A DNA stretch of 64,000 nt from Klebsiella sp. BIGb0407. Its GTDB lineage: Bacteria > Pseudomonadota > Gammaproteobacteria > Enterobacterales > Enterobacteriaceae. Below the pieces are notes generated by a model. It did not search any database. It had not been told where the DNA came from and was given only the letters and a program-made list of their open reading frames with translations. The position numbers and the translations under genes are program-made. Positions 1-8,346 of the stretch are shown one piece after another; position 1 is the first letter of the stretch; each line of letters opens with the position of its first letter. Location of the stretch: assembly GCF_024807845.1 (NCBI RefSeq), contig NZ_JANUEQ010000002.1, positions 434,001-498,000 of the forward strand, written 5' to 3'.

Positions 1-444
1 AACAGGTAGTGAAGAGTTAAAAACGATATCAAAAAATACATATACTGAGCTGACAATGCCAACGGAAGCCAGCACCAGCATTTTAATTTTCCGCTCATTC
101 ATCATGCACATGATAATAGGAATAAAAATAAGAGATGAAATAATGAAGCCAAGATAATAGAGACCAATTGCATATATAACAGTCAGCCCACTTAGAAAAT
201 AGGAACGTGTCACTGCAGTTGAAGATAAATCAACGCTTTGCACAACATGCTTCATTTTATCTATAATCGCATTAAGACATTGCAGCACACCTAAAAATAT
301 AAATAATAGCGCCACCCCAAATGGCCAAAAACGTTCACCAGGAACACCATATTCATCGAACATACTCATATTACGTGAGAAATAAATAATGAGTAGTCCG
401 AATGCAATTGAAATAACACCAATGATCATATTGATTTTATTCAT
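1..444 (-). CDS. TctB-family small membrane subunit of a tripartite tricarboxylate transporter (3' end cut by window)
   Basis: I translated this frame by hand: it is open from ATG at 444 down to the window edge with no stop, so the C-terminus is missing. About 148 residues are visible, close to the usual full length of TctB. It has four hydrophobic stretches, starting MNKINMIIGVISIAFGLLII, followed by a short loop with the GERFWPFG segment typical of TctB N-termini. TctB is the small, four-helix inner-membrane subunit of TTT (Bug-type) secondary transporters, working with the large TctA permease and a periplasmic TctC. An AGGA ribosome site lies about 8 bases before the ATG. It follows tctC by 37 bases and is the last visible gene of the minus-strand operon; tctA would be expected just outside the window. 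Confidence 0.85.
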   Translation of the reverse strand, partial: MNKINMIIGVISIAFGLLIIYFSRNMSMFDEYGVPGERFWPFGVALLFIFLGVLQCLNAIIDKMKHVVQSVDLSSTAVTRSYFLSGLTVIYAIGLYYLGFIISSLIFIPIIMCMMNERKIKMLVLASVGIVSSVYVFFDIVFNSSLPV

Positions 445-481
445 TTTTTATATCCTGAGCCGTCCATGGCCTCATAATTAT

Positions 482-1459
482 CTATTTCTTTAATGTTTCA
501 GCAATTAATTCTGCATACATATCGTGATCTTCTTTCATCATATTATACGCATCTTCACCCACAATGACCGTTGGCATAATACCTTGTTTCTTTAACGCTT
601 CCTGATATTCAGGCTTTTCAACTACGACGGTAAAGGCATCAACCAGTTCTTTTTTCACATTTTCAGGCACGCCAGCAGTGGTTGCCAGAACCGCCCAGGC
701 ACGCATTTTTACGTTAGTATCTAAATTTAACGCTTCTTTAAAAGTCGGAACCGATGGGAACAGTGGGAAAGGCTGCTCATCCATTACGCCTAAAATACGC
801 AGTATTCCAGCGTCAGCTTGAGCCTTTACTGAACCTGGAGTCGTCAGGGTCGCATCAATATGATTACCTACCAGGGAAGCAATAGAAGGCCCGGTGCCTT
901 CATTAAATGGAATATGGTTAAATTTAGTTCCGGTCAAACGCTCAATATTAACACCTGCCAGGTGGAAAATAGCCCCCATCCCAGAGTTACCCACTTTCAG
1001 CTTACCTGGGTTAGCTTTTGCCGCATCAATAAATTCTTGCAGCGTTTTATAAGGTGAATCCGCATTGACCACCAATACCACAGGATCGGCAATCGTTGTG
1101 GCAATAGGGGTAAAATCTTTATAGGTCACCGGTGATTTACCCTGATGAGGGAACATCGCCAGCTCAACGGTCGTCATCACTAATTTAGTACCATCCGGCT
1201 TGGCTTTCGCCACTTCAATTAATCCGGTCAGACCATTACCGGCAGGTTTATTTACCGGAACAAAAATACGGCCTTCCGGCATCATATCTTTACCGTATTC
1301 AAGTACTGTTCTGGTTGAAGTATCAGTACCACCACCTGGATTTTTAGGAATAACAACGTCTATATTTTTTTTCGGGTAGGTTAATTGCTCAGCTATTGCT
1401 GAATAGCTCATGCCCAGAGTTGCAGTGATGGCTAAGGCTACCAGTAGATTCTTTTTCAT
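482..1459 (-). CDS. TctC/Bug-type periplasmic substrate-binding protein
   Basis: Periplasmic binding protein of a tripartite tricarboxylate transporter. From the ATG at 1459 it has 325 residues, with a signal peptide MKKNLLVALAITATLGMSYS followed by an AIA-E cleavage context. The mature start, with YPKKNIDVVIPKNPGGGTD, matches the Bug fold loop (P-x-x-PGGxxD) that grips a carboxylate in this family. The frame also offers a GTG at 1474, but GGAG/AAAGG sits correctly for the ATG at 1459, so I chose that start. It lies 18 bases after the propeller gene and 37 bases before tctB. Bug proteins usually bind organic acids, sometimes aromatic or sugar acids; here the neighbours are sugar enzymes, which suggests an acidic sugar or glycoside ligand (inference). 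Confidence 0.88.
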   Translation of the reverse strand: MKKNLLVALAITATLGMSYSAIAEQLTYPKKNIDVVIPKNPGGGTDTSTRTVLEYGKDMMPEGRIFVPVNKPAGNGLTGLIEVAKAKPDGTKLVMTTVELAMFPHQGKSPVTYKDFTPIATTIADPVVLVVNADSPYKTLQEFIDAAKANPGKLKVGNSGMGAIFHLAGVNIERLTGTKFNHIPFNEGTGPSIASLVGNHIDATLTTPGSVKAQADAGILRILGVMDEQPFPLFPSVPTFKEALNLDTNVKMRAWAVLATTAGVPENVKKELVDAFTVVVEKPEYQEALKKQGIMPTVIVGEDAYNMMKEDHDMYAELIAETLKK

Positions 1460-1477
1460 CAGACCTTTCTCCACAAA

Positions 1478-2530
1478 TTATTTATTTACCGATAATTGCT
1501 GATAGACAATATTTTTTCTATTCCATGTATAAGTAATATGTAGGGTTCCCTGTTCAGCAATTATGGCCGGATATGAAAATTCGCCTTCACCATCTAATAA
1601 ATCTAATGGCTCAGACCAGGTATTACCATTGTCAGATGAGGTACTGACAGATATTGGATAACGCCGACTCCAGTTCCCTGATACCGGGTTATAAACAAGT
1701 ACCAATAATCCATCTGCCAAGGTAATAATATCAATGCCACTGTTATTATTAGGTAATACTGTTTGATACGCCGGGCACCAGCTACGGCCATAATCCTCAG
1801 AGTCGCTACGATAAATATAATTACGACTGCTGCGCATCATCGCATGCACATGTCCGGGTTTTGATTCCCACAACGTTGGCTGTATTACCCCGTCCCACTG
1901 AAATACTGTAGTAAGATCGGTTTCCCACAGCGCATCGTTTTTTAAACCCTGCCAGACATCCTGATTACTGTTCGCCTCATGGCGATGAACCAGTGGGATA
2001 TCAACCCGCTGCCAGTGCTCACCGCGATCGTTTGAAATATCAACGAAAGCGTCCCAGTATTGATTATCTTCAACCGAACCCGGCGCCAGCCATTCACCGT
2101 TACTCATTACCAGCACTTTATTTTTTACCGGGCCACGAGGCGTATTGTCGCCAGCCACCAGAGGATAAGATTCGCTCCAATTTTTTCCTCCGTCGGTTGA
2201 GATAACATATCTGGTCGTCCACTGATGAACATCGGGTCCTGCTTTATAAAATAACCAAATATTTCCGGTTACATTATCCACATGTAGGACAGGATTCCAG
2301 TGCGCAACGTCTTGTTTTTCAACAATTGGTCGGATATTTTCCCAGTTATTCCTCTCTTTCTCTGCCAGCCAGATAGCTGTATTCCCGCTACCTTCTTTAT
2401 CGCCTGCAAAAAACGCTACCAGCAGCCGCTCTGTTCCTGGGACTTTAACAATTGTTGAAGCATGACAGTTATGGAAAAGAGTATGATCTTCAGCCAGAAT
2501 AAATTGCATTTTTTGGGCGATAAAAGACAT
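1478..2530 (-). CDS. Sialidase-family (BNR/Asp-box) beta-propeller protein, probably cytoplasmic
   Basis: A 350-residue protein with at least four Asp-box motifs (S-x-D-x-G-x-x-W type): STDGGKNWSE, SNDRGEHWQ, SEDYGRSWC and SSDNGNTWSE. They are spaced as in six-bladed sialidase-type propellers. The N-terminal FHNCHASTI...AFFAGDKEGSG block resembles the BNR_2 family. There is no signal peptide, so it should act in the cytoplasm on an imported compound. It is tightly packed between the DapA-like aldolase (17-base gap) and tctC (18-base gap). Family members include exo-alpha-sialidases and other glycosidases, but I cannot confirm the sialidase arginine triad or nucleophile by eye. The neighbours are not the nan genes, so true sialidase activity is doubtful; a glycoside hydrolase or lyase on a different acidic sugar is equally possible. 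Confidence 0.8.
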   Translation of the reverse strand: MSFIAQKMQFILAEDHTLFHNCHASTIVKVPGTERLLVAFFAGDKEGSGNTAIWLAEKERNNWENIRPIVEKQDVAHWNPVLHVDNVTGNIWLFYKAGPDVHQWTTRYVISTDGGKNWSESYPLVAGDNTPRGPVKNKVLVMSNGEWLAPGSVEDNQYWDAFVDISNDRGEHWQRVDIPLVHRHEANSNQDVWQGLKNDALWETDLTTVFQWDGVIQPTLWESKPGHVHAMMRSSRNYIYRSDSEDYGRSWCPAYQTVLPNNNSGIDIITLADGLLVLVYNPVSGNWSRRYPISVSTSSDNGNTWSEPLDLLDGEGEFSYPAIIAEQGTLHITYTWNRKNIVYQQLSVNK

Positions 2531-2547
2531 TGCACGATCCTTAACTA

Positions 2548-3480
2548 TTATCGGGATAAAGAGAGCGTTTTTTTCATTTCTTCACCTAATTCGATCATGC
2601 TATCGATCGCTCCAGGGAAAAATGAAGAGTCAAAGTTCTGACTATTACGTGTGCGACTATAGATCGAAGTAAAATTATTGATTTTACGCTGATGATATTT
2701 GGCACAGACCGGATAATCTAATGTTTCAGCCAGGGCTGAAGTGGACAGATAATTAGCGAGCTTATCTGCTTTTTCACCGTCAGTTTTCCAGTTTTCATAT
2801 AACCAGACATATAACTCAGGATGGAAGTTAGCCATGATACCGCTATATGCCGTACACCCTGCACGTAAGGATGCTAATAATGTCTGACTATTGGCGTTAG
2901 CGATATTTAAACGACTGCCTTCGGTTAATGCAAGGCGACGCTCAATGACCGGTAATGAACAGCAGGTATCTTTAATAAAGGTAAAACGCTGGCTGTCCGC
3001 ACACCATTTGACTATCTCATCTGATAACAGACGTTTGTACGGATACGGACATTCATAGATACCCAAATCAACGCTGGCAGGCAGTGCTGCAGTAAGCTCC
3101 TGTAATGTTGCCAGCGCCTGGGCATCAGAGTCACCGGCCAGCGCAAGGCGATTACTGATCATAATCACACCGTCAACACCGGTATCAGCAATCGCTCGTA
3201 ACTGTATTTTTTGCTGGCTTAAACCGGTTGCCGTATGGCCGGAAGCAACAACCGGCACCCGCCCATTAACATGGCGCACGACAAATTTCACCAGGGTTTG
3301 TGTCTCTTCATCGCTCAGGTAGAACATTTCGCTGGACTGGCAGGCCGCAAATAAACCGTGCACGCCCGAATCAATATACCAGTCAATCAAACGGGCTAAT
3401 GCCGGCCAGTCAATTTCACCGCGTGAGTCGAATGGCGTCAGCATTACCGGCCAGACGCCGCCATATTTTTGTTGGCTCAT
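2548..3480 (-). CDS. DapA/NanA-superfamily class I aldolase (dihydrodipicolinate synthase family)
   Basis: A TIM-barrel class I aldolase of 310 residues. The N-terminus GGVWPVMLTPFDSRGEIDW is the typical DapA-family start. The Schiff-base lysine is in FIKDTCC (about residue 170) and the proton-relay tyrosine is in GIYECPYPY. Enzymes of this superfamily cleave or condense pyruvate with an aldehyde (N-acetylneuraminate lyase, KDG aldolase, dihydrodipicolinate synthase). The housekeeping DapA role is unlikely because the gene is inside a catabolic operon. Its ATG overlaps the stop of the upstream isomerase gene by four bases (ATGA), which indicates translational coupling. The most likely role is retro-aldol cleavage of a 2-keto-3-deoxy sugar acid to pyruvate and an aldehyde (inference); the exact substrate cannot be read from the sequence. 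Confidence 0.85.
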   Translation of the reverse strand: MSQQKYGGVWPVMLTPFDSRGEIDWPALARLIDWYIDSGVHGLFAACQSSEMFYLSDEETQTLVKFVVRHVNGRVPVVASGHTATGLSQQKIQLRAIADTGVDGVIMISNRLALAGDSDAQALATLQELTAALPASVDLGIYECPYPYKRLLSDEIVKWCADSQRFTFIKDTCCSLPVIERRLALTEGSRLNIANANSQTLLASLRAGCTAYSGIMANFHPELYVWLYENWKTDGEKADKLANYLSTSALAETLDYPVCAKYHQRKINNFTSIYSRTRNSQNFDSSFFPGAIDSMIELGEEMKKTLSLSR

Positions 3481-5138
3481 GATGATTGCCCTTGTAAGTG
3501 TTGAGCAGCATCGCCAGCAACTTTCACGCGGATGCCTTGGGTCAGTGCTTGTGCGACGAAAGCTTGCAGCACAAATTCCAGTTTATCTTCATCAACATAG
3601 GCGAGGGTAACATGGTTACTCTGATGCCCGGCCATTAAATCATCCCGTGTGACGCCATCCAGGACGCAGTTGAGCAGTGGCCACTCATAGTTCGTACCCC
3701 GGCGACGGCGCTCAAACTCAGCTTCAGGTAACTCCACCGCAGTTCCGGTTCCGATATGCATGATAACCTCGGTTCCTTCATAGTGCGCGCGAGCCCATAC
3801 CAGACGCCCTGCTTTACTCTGCCCGGCAATCGTCGATCCACCAAACGGGAAGAACATCGCTGGCTGACGGTATCCGGTAGCACCCTTGATACCGCCTTTA
3901 AGATGCTCAAAAGGCACTGCGCCAGAAATTTCCATATCCCAGTAGAAGGTGCCGTCATATTCACTGCCCCAGCGAACATCATGCAGCGTCGTTTCCGCTG
4001 GCAGTCCTAATGTAGTCAGCAGACGCCACAACATGGTTTGCGGTATCGCGGTTCCCATATCCACTTCGTTGATACAAGGGATAGGGGCATCAGGCCAGAT
4101 AATTTCACCGTTTTCATCAGGGATTGGGAAACGCGCCGTTGAACCAATCGCGCCTTCGGCAAAATCAGAAGCCGGACAACAATCTTTTAAGCCTTGCTGA
4201 TACTGAACGCCGACGGCAGATAAACCAAAACGTTTCACAAAACGCGCCATCGCAATCATCATTGCGCACTGGCCTAATACCTGCTCGCGGGTTAATTCCG
4301 TTTTACCGTCTTCGCCAAACATAAATGTCATTCCCTGGTTTTCATACCAGTTCAGACACGCTTCACGTAATTCCTGAGGCACTTTTGCCATTTCAACTAA
4401 CAAGGCTGACTGTGACAGTGATTCAATCGGCATACCGATATTCACCATCGCTTGTTGAGGGAATACGCCGTTAATCATGCCCATGCAGAAGGTATCAAAT
4501 AAGCCGATGATCTCTTTTTTTCTTAAGATAAACTCGCCCACCTGACGACCCACAGCACCGGCTTCAGTTGCCATCACAGGGTGAGTTGCCGGAACATCTT
4601 TCAGATAACTTAAATCATGCTGAAGTGAACCGTAACGTAGCCATGTTGCCAGGCCATTTTCGAAAAATTCATCGTCAAAGTTAGCCGACCACAGGCGTGA
4701 ATAGTTTTTACCCAGGCTGGTCATAGTGCCTGCCATACAGAGCATGCCTACCAGGCCCGGCCAGGTACCATCAAAGTTAGCTAATAATAAAATAGGGCCA
4801 CGGTGATGAGTCAGTGAAGGGGCGATATGGTGAGAATATTGCCACGCGGTCAGCAATACAATCACCGGCGCATCAGGATCTATTTCGGCAAATATATCGC
4901 TTCCTTCACGCTGGCTGCTAATAAAACCATGTCCGCGTGACTCATTAATATCATGGGCGCGCTTAAGGTTATAACCGAGTTTTTCTAACGCGACGGCAAG
5001 TTTATCTTCAAATTGTTTTTGTACCGGCCAGCAGGTGACGTTTGCAGGCTCACGCAAGTCAGCATTAGCAACCAGTAATATTTCATTTTCAGCAGCGTGA
5101 TATTTGACAGGTAACTCAGGTAAATTCACTTGCAACAT
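3477..5138 (-). CDS. L-fucose/L-arabinose isomerase-family protein
   Basis: A 553-residue protein with the architecture of the L-fucose isomerase superfamily: an alpha/beta N-terminal half (ILLVANADLREP...; VIVLLTAWQYSHHIAPSL), a central part with INEVDMGTAIPQ, which carries candidate metal-binding acidic residues, and a C-terminal barrel ending with MAGHQSNHVTLAY, a signature like the one at the FucI C-terminal active-site histidine. FucI-type enzymes interconvert aldoses and ketoses using Mn2+. It is shorter than E. coli FucI (about 590 residues) and divergent, so fucose itself is not implied; fucK, fucA and fucP are absent. It lies between the FGGY kinase (41-base gap) and the aldolase (4-base overlap), consistent with an isomerise-phosphorylate pathway. 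Confidence 0.8.
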   Translation of the reverse strand: MLQVNLPELPVKYHAAENEILLVANADLREPANVTCWPVQKQFEDKLAVALEKLGYNLKRAHDINESRGHGFISSQREGSDIFAEIDPDAPVIVLLTAWQYSHHIAPSLTHHRGPILLLANFDGTWPGLVGMLCMAGTMTSLGKNYSRLWSANFDDEFFENGLATWLRYGSLQHDLSYLKDVPATHPVMATEAGAVGRQVGEFILRKKEIIGLFDTFCMGMINGVFPQQAMVNIGMPIESLSQSALLVEMAKVPQELREACLNWYENQGMTFMFGEDGKTELTREQVLGQCAMMIAMARFVKRFGLSAVGVQYQQGLKDCCPASDFAEGAIGSTARFPIPDENGEIIWPDAPIPCINEVDMGTAIPQTMLWRLLTTLGLPAETTLHDVRWGSEYDGTFYWDMEISGAVPFEHLKGGIKGATGYRQPAMFFPFGGSTIAGQSKAGRLVWARAHYEGTEVIMHIGTGTAVELPEAEFERRRRGTNYEWPLLNCVLDGVTRDDLMAGHQSNHVTLAYVDEDKLEFVLQAFVAQALTQGIRVKVAGDAAQHLQGQSS

Positions 5139-5179
5139 AAATATCTCCAGTCAAAAAAGGGTAGTTAATATGGCAATGA

Positions 5180-6766
5180 TTAAAAGTTGGACATGGCGTC
5201 GTTATAATTCTGCTGATCCTGATACATTTGCAGATAGACCTGATACTTCGCCTGATGGAATGCATAACTTGAGGTATCAGGACGAATAATATCGCCGTCG
5301 CGTACCATCGCATTGGCTGCCTGAGAAAAGTGACTAAACGCACCGCAAGCGACAGCACCTAATAATGCCGCCCCCAGATTCACCGCATCTTCTTCCTCTA
5401 CCAGATGAATTTCCCGGCCAGTAACATTGGCGTATTCATGAAGCCAGAGAGGGTTTTTGGTCGCGCCGCCGCACATCACAATACGGTTAATCTTGTGTCC
5501 GGCTTCTTCAAGAGAATCAATAATATGTCGCGTGCCATAGGCAATGGATTGCAAAGTCGCCAGATAGTAGCGAGCAAGGGAAATTCGCCCATTTTCGAGC
5601 GTCAGACCGCTGACCATACCTCTGGCATCAGGATTAGCGCGAGGTGAACGATTGCCATGATGATCGGCAAGGACATGAAAACGGGCCGTAGGATGCTGTT
5701 CAGTTAAACGTAATTCGGCAACAGCTTCGTTCAGTAACTGATAGTAATTGATGCCTTTGGCAGTGGATTCAGCCAGCAAGTCAGACCAGGCTTCATGCTG
5801 ACGGAGAGTCCACTCAACCAAAGATCCTGCTGCACTTTGCCCACCTTCATTCAGCCACAGGCTCGGTAACATGGCACCAAAATAGGGTCCCCAAACGCCT
5901 GGAACCATCACCGGATCCCGGCTGACTATCATATGACAGTTAGAGGTACCGCTGATAATCGCCAGGCTACCTTCCGGCTGTTCAGCGGTTAACGCCAGCC
6001 CACCGGCATGGGCATCAATAATACCGGAAGCCACTACAACCTGACTATGAAGGCCAAATGCATCGGCTGTCTCAGTTGTCAGATAACCCGCAGGTTTACC
6101 TAAATCTAAAATGGTTTCTGGGATCTTAGCTAATAAGTCATCGAGGCCGATATCTGCTAATAAGCCCTGGCTGAACTCTGCTTCATGAGCCAGATAGTTC
6201 CATTTGCAGGTCAGTGTACAGACACTGGCAACATCGGCCTGAGTCGACTTCCAGACTAAGAAATCGGCTAAATCGAAGAAACGCCAGACATCGTTATAAC
6301 GCTCAGGGAAATGATTCTTCAACCACAGGATCTTGGGTAACTCCATCTCAATACTCACTTCGCCGCCGACATAACGTAGTGCGGGATCATTGGTGAGATT
6401 GATGGTGGTGGTTTCAACGGCTGCCCGGTGATCCATCCACATAATAATATCTTGTTCAGGCTGCCCATTTGATGAAACAGAGACCGGCTCGTGATTAGCC
6501 CCCACGGCGACCAGAGAACAGGTTGCGTCGAAGCCAATAGATTTTACATGGAGAGGGTTAATGGCTGATTGCTGAACTGCAGTACGAACAGACTGGCATA
6601 CTTGCGCCCAAATTTCGGTTGCCGATTGTTCAACATGATCCGTTTTTGGTCTGAATTGCGAAATAGGCAGTACAGAGAAGCCTAAACGCTGACCCGTTTT
6701 GTTAAACACAGCAGTACGGACGCTGGCTGAACCCACATCAACACCAATAAAATATTGCTCTTCCAT
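5180..6766 (-). CDS. FGGY-family carbohydrate kinase, D-ribulokinase-like subgroup
   Basis: First gene of the catabolic operon, 528 residues from the ATG at 6766. It begins YFIGVDVGSASVRTAVFN (phosphate-1 motif of the actin-like ATPase fold), has IMWMDHRA for sugar binding and ends with the C-terminal nucleotide-binding half (SGTSNCHMIV; MCGGATKNPLW). The FDATCSLV segment is the TCSLV motif described for the D-ribulokinase (FGGY/YDR109C) subgroup, so a ketopentose or related ketose is the likely substrate. GTG at 6784 is also in frame, but a GAGG ribosome site sits 9 bases before the ATG at 6766, so I chose that. The start lies just downstream of a perfect palindromic operator (6791-6808), pointing to direct LacI-family control. 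Confidence 0.85.
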   Translation of the reverse strand: MEEQYFIGVDVGSASVRTAVFNKTGQRLGFSVLPISQFRPKTDHVEQSATEIWAQVCQSVRTAVQQSAINPLHVKSIGFDATCSLVAVGANHEPVSVSSNGQPEQDIIMWMDHRAAVETTTINLTNDPALRYVGGEVSIEMELPKILWLKNHFPERYNDVWRFFDLADFLVWKSTQADVASVCTLTCKWNYLAHEAEFSQGLLADIGLDDLLAKIPETILDLGKPAGYLTTETADAFGLHSQVVVASGIIDAHAGGLALTAEQPEGSLAIISGTSNCHMIVSRDPVMVPGVWGPYFGAMLPSLWLNEGGQSAAGSLVEWTLRQHEAWSDLLAESTAKGINYYQLLNEAVAELRLTEQHPTARFHVLADHHGNRSPRANPDARGMVSGLTLENGRISLARYYLATLQSIAYGTRHIIDSLEEAGHKINRIVMCGGATKNPLWLHEYANVTGREIHLVEEEDAVNLGAALLGAVACGAFSHFSQAANAMVRDGDIIRPDTSSYAFHQAKYQVYLQMYQDQQNYNDAMSNF

Positions 6767-6790
6767 GGAAAATCGCCTCATCACTCAAAA

Positions 6791-6808
6791 TGCTAACTCG
6801 AGTTAGCA
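6791..6808. promoter_or_regulatory. Perfect LacI-family operator for the catabolic operon
   Basis: TGCTAACTCGAGTTAGCA is an 18-base perfect palindrome with the central CG step typical of LacI/GalR-family operators. It lies 25 bases before the kinase start, where a bound repressor would block transcription. The same right half GAGTTAGCA recurs upstream of the adjacent LacI-family gene (8144-8152), which supports binding by that regulator. Confidence 0.8.
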
Positions 6809-6853
6809 AAATAAATAGTCCATGAGGTAAAAACAATCGTCTCAATGAGGTAT

Positions 6854-6869
6854 TGTGATACAGATCGAA
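6854..6869. promoter_or_regulatory. Possible CRP site
   Basis: TGTGA-TACAGA-TCGAA matches one full half of the CRP consensus TGTGA-N6-TCACA and three of five bases of the other. It sits about 90 bases upstream of the kinase start, a sensible place for catabolite activation of a sugar operon. Only one half-site is strong, so confidence is low. Confidence 0.35.
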
Positions 6870-7083
6870 TTCAATAATGTTAATTATTTGATATTTAATG
6901 GCATTTTTTTTGTGAATTTCAGCCTTTTTCTGAATATAAAAACAGCATAACGGCGAAGATATCAGCGATTGAGAGTCGGGGCCATGCCGAAAATGGCATG
7001 TTTTTGCTAATCAGTTTTAGTGCGAGATAAGTCAGGTAGACAGACAGCGGGGCAGAGTTACCCAGCCGTCTATTTTCTGTGGT

Positions 7084-8094
7084 TCAACCTTTTCGTTGCT
7101 CTACTGACAAAGGACGATGAATCAGGGTCATTGGCACTGTAATTTTTACATCCGCATGCTCTCCCTGAAGCTTCTTGTTCATCAGGTGAAATGCATGTTG
7201 TGCCCAGGAATCTTCATCCTGACGCATAGACCAGACCGCATTAGGTAAAAAACCGAGCATTTGATGTTCATCGAAAGTGCCTATCGGGATATCTGAGGGA
7301 ATAAAACCGTAGGTTTCCCTGAGAGCACTGAGGGTTCCTTCAAGGATAGGTAGTGAGGACGCAATGAAAGCTTTTGGCGGCTTCTGATGTTGTTTCAGGA
7401 AGTTAAGCATCAGCTGTCTCCCCTCCTCCTGACGGTTATGGCTGGCAGAGAGGATCCACTCCTGTGCATCAGGAAACTCACTCAGATAACCCTGTAAGCG
7501 GCGCTGAATCGAGGGTTGCTGCGTATCACCGGCAATAAAGAAAAAGGGAGATGTATCAATAGACTGCGTCATCGCCTGGACCAGTTTTTTACTGCCGTTA
7601 TAGTTATCACTGACAACCAGCGAAACATCATTTTCGCCAAAATCACGGTCCAGAATAATCAGCGGCCGCTTGCGTGCAACCTGCTGATGATGCAGTTGTG
7701 TCTGCAGACTTGAGGGCACAACAAACAGCCCGTCGACATTACGTGCCAGTAACCCTTCCACCAGACTATTTTCGTGTTCACTGTCGCTGTAGGTACAGGC
7801 AATCATCAGCTGATAGCCTGCCTGCCGGCAGCAGGCCTCGAGTTTTTCAGCCAGCGTAGAAAAGAACAAGTTAGATAAACGAGGAATAACCAGACCTAAG
7901 GTTTCCGTTTTATTCAGCTTAAGGCTACGGGCAATATGATTAACAACCAGGCCATTTTCAGCAACATAGTCATTGATGCGTTGCTGAGTTTTGGTACTGA
8001 TGCGGTACTGGTCAGCTTTTCCTCCCAGCACCAGGCGGACAGTAGTAATCGATATATTCAGTGCCTTAGCGACTTGCTCAACGGTTTTGGCCAT
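7084..8094 (-). CDS. LacI-family transcriptional regulator of the catabolic operon
   Basis: A 336-residue LacI/GalR-family regulator. The N-terminal helix-turn-helix TVEQVAKALNISITTVRLVL (residues about 4-23) is followed by the hinge-helix region NHIARSLKLNK. The periplasmic-binding-protein-like effector domain starts at ETLGLVIPRLSNLFFSTLAE. The effector should be a sugar or sugar derivative made or imported by the neighbouring operon. It is transcribed in the same direction as the operon and sits about 320 bases upstream of its first gene, with a perfect palindrome at the operon (6791-6808) and an imperfect copy at its own promoter (8135-8152). This suggests repression of the operon and autoregulation (inference). 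The first recognition helix position reads VRLVLGG instead of the common VSRALN, so its operator preference differs from LacI or GalR. Confidence 0.92.
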   Translation of the reverse strand: MAKTVEQVAKALNISITTVRLVLGGKADQYRISTKTQQRINDYVAENGLVVNHIARSLKLNKTETLGLVIPRLSNLFFSTLAEKLEACCRQAGYQLMIACTYSDSEHENSLVEGLLARNVDGLFVVPSSLQTQLHHQQVARKRPLIILDRDFGENDVSLVVSDNYNGSKKLVQAMTQSIDTSPFFFIAGDTQQPSIQRRLQGYLSEFPDAQEWILSASHNRQEEGRQLMLNFLKQHQKPPKAFIASSLPILEGTLSALRETYGFIPSDIPIGTFDEHQMLGFLPNAVWSMRQDEDSWAQHAFHLMNKKLQGEHADVKITVPMTLIHRPLSVEQRKG

Positions 8095-8134
8095 ACGTCC
8101 TCATGTTCATCACAATCCATACTCAACAATCATA

Positions 8135-8152
8135 AACTAATTCGAGTTAGCA
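8135..8152. promoter_or_regulatory. Imperfect copy of the LacI-family operator at the regulator's own promoter
   Basis: AACTAATTCGAGTTAGCA has the right half GAGTTAGCA identical to the perfect operator at 6791-6808 and a left half matching at 6 of 9 positions. It lies about 40 bases upstream of the regulator start. A weaker site here would fit negative autoregulation. Nothing else was recognised in the rest of 8095-8346. Confidence 0.65.
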
Positions 8153-8346
8153 ATACATTTTTAATCTATGATGGGTCAGTAAGCGATCGGAAAGAACAGA
8201 AAATACGTTGCAGTCCGGCTGACGTACTCAAAGTACCGAGGTGTAGAGGGAATATATACGTAATGGGGAAGATATCCATATTACTCTCCTTCCCATGAGG
8301 TAACGGAAATGGCTCAATTCCGTATAACTCTTTAATGCATATAGCG

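Larger units (their letters stand above)
6767..7083. other. Intergenic control region between the catabolic operon and the LacI-family gene
   Basis: This stretch holds no convincing gene. It contains the palindromic operator (6791-6808), a CRP-like site, and an inverted repeat CATGCC/GGCATG (6983-6988 and 6995-7000) followed on the plus strand by TTTTT. The repeat is terminator-like, but it faces away from both flanking minus-strand genes, so its role is unclear. The operon promoter must lie here; I could not fix a convincing -35/-10 pair. Confidence 0.5.

Noticed and set aside
1478-2530. Assignment as a true sialidase (nanH).
   Set aside because: Asp boxes alone do not prove sialidase activity; the protein is not exported and no sialic acid genes accompany it.
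3477-5138. Assignment as L-fucose isomerase FucI.
   Set aside because: Only family-level motifs match; length differs and no other fuc genes are present, so the specific name was withheld.
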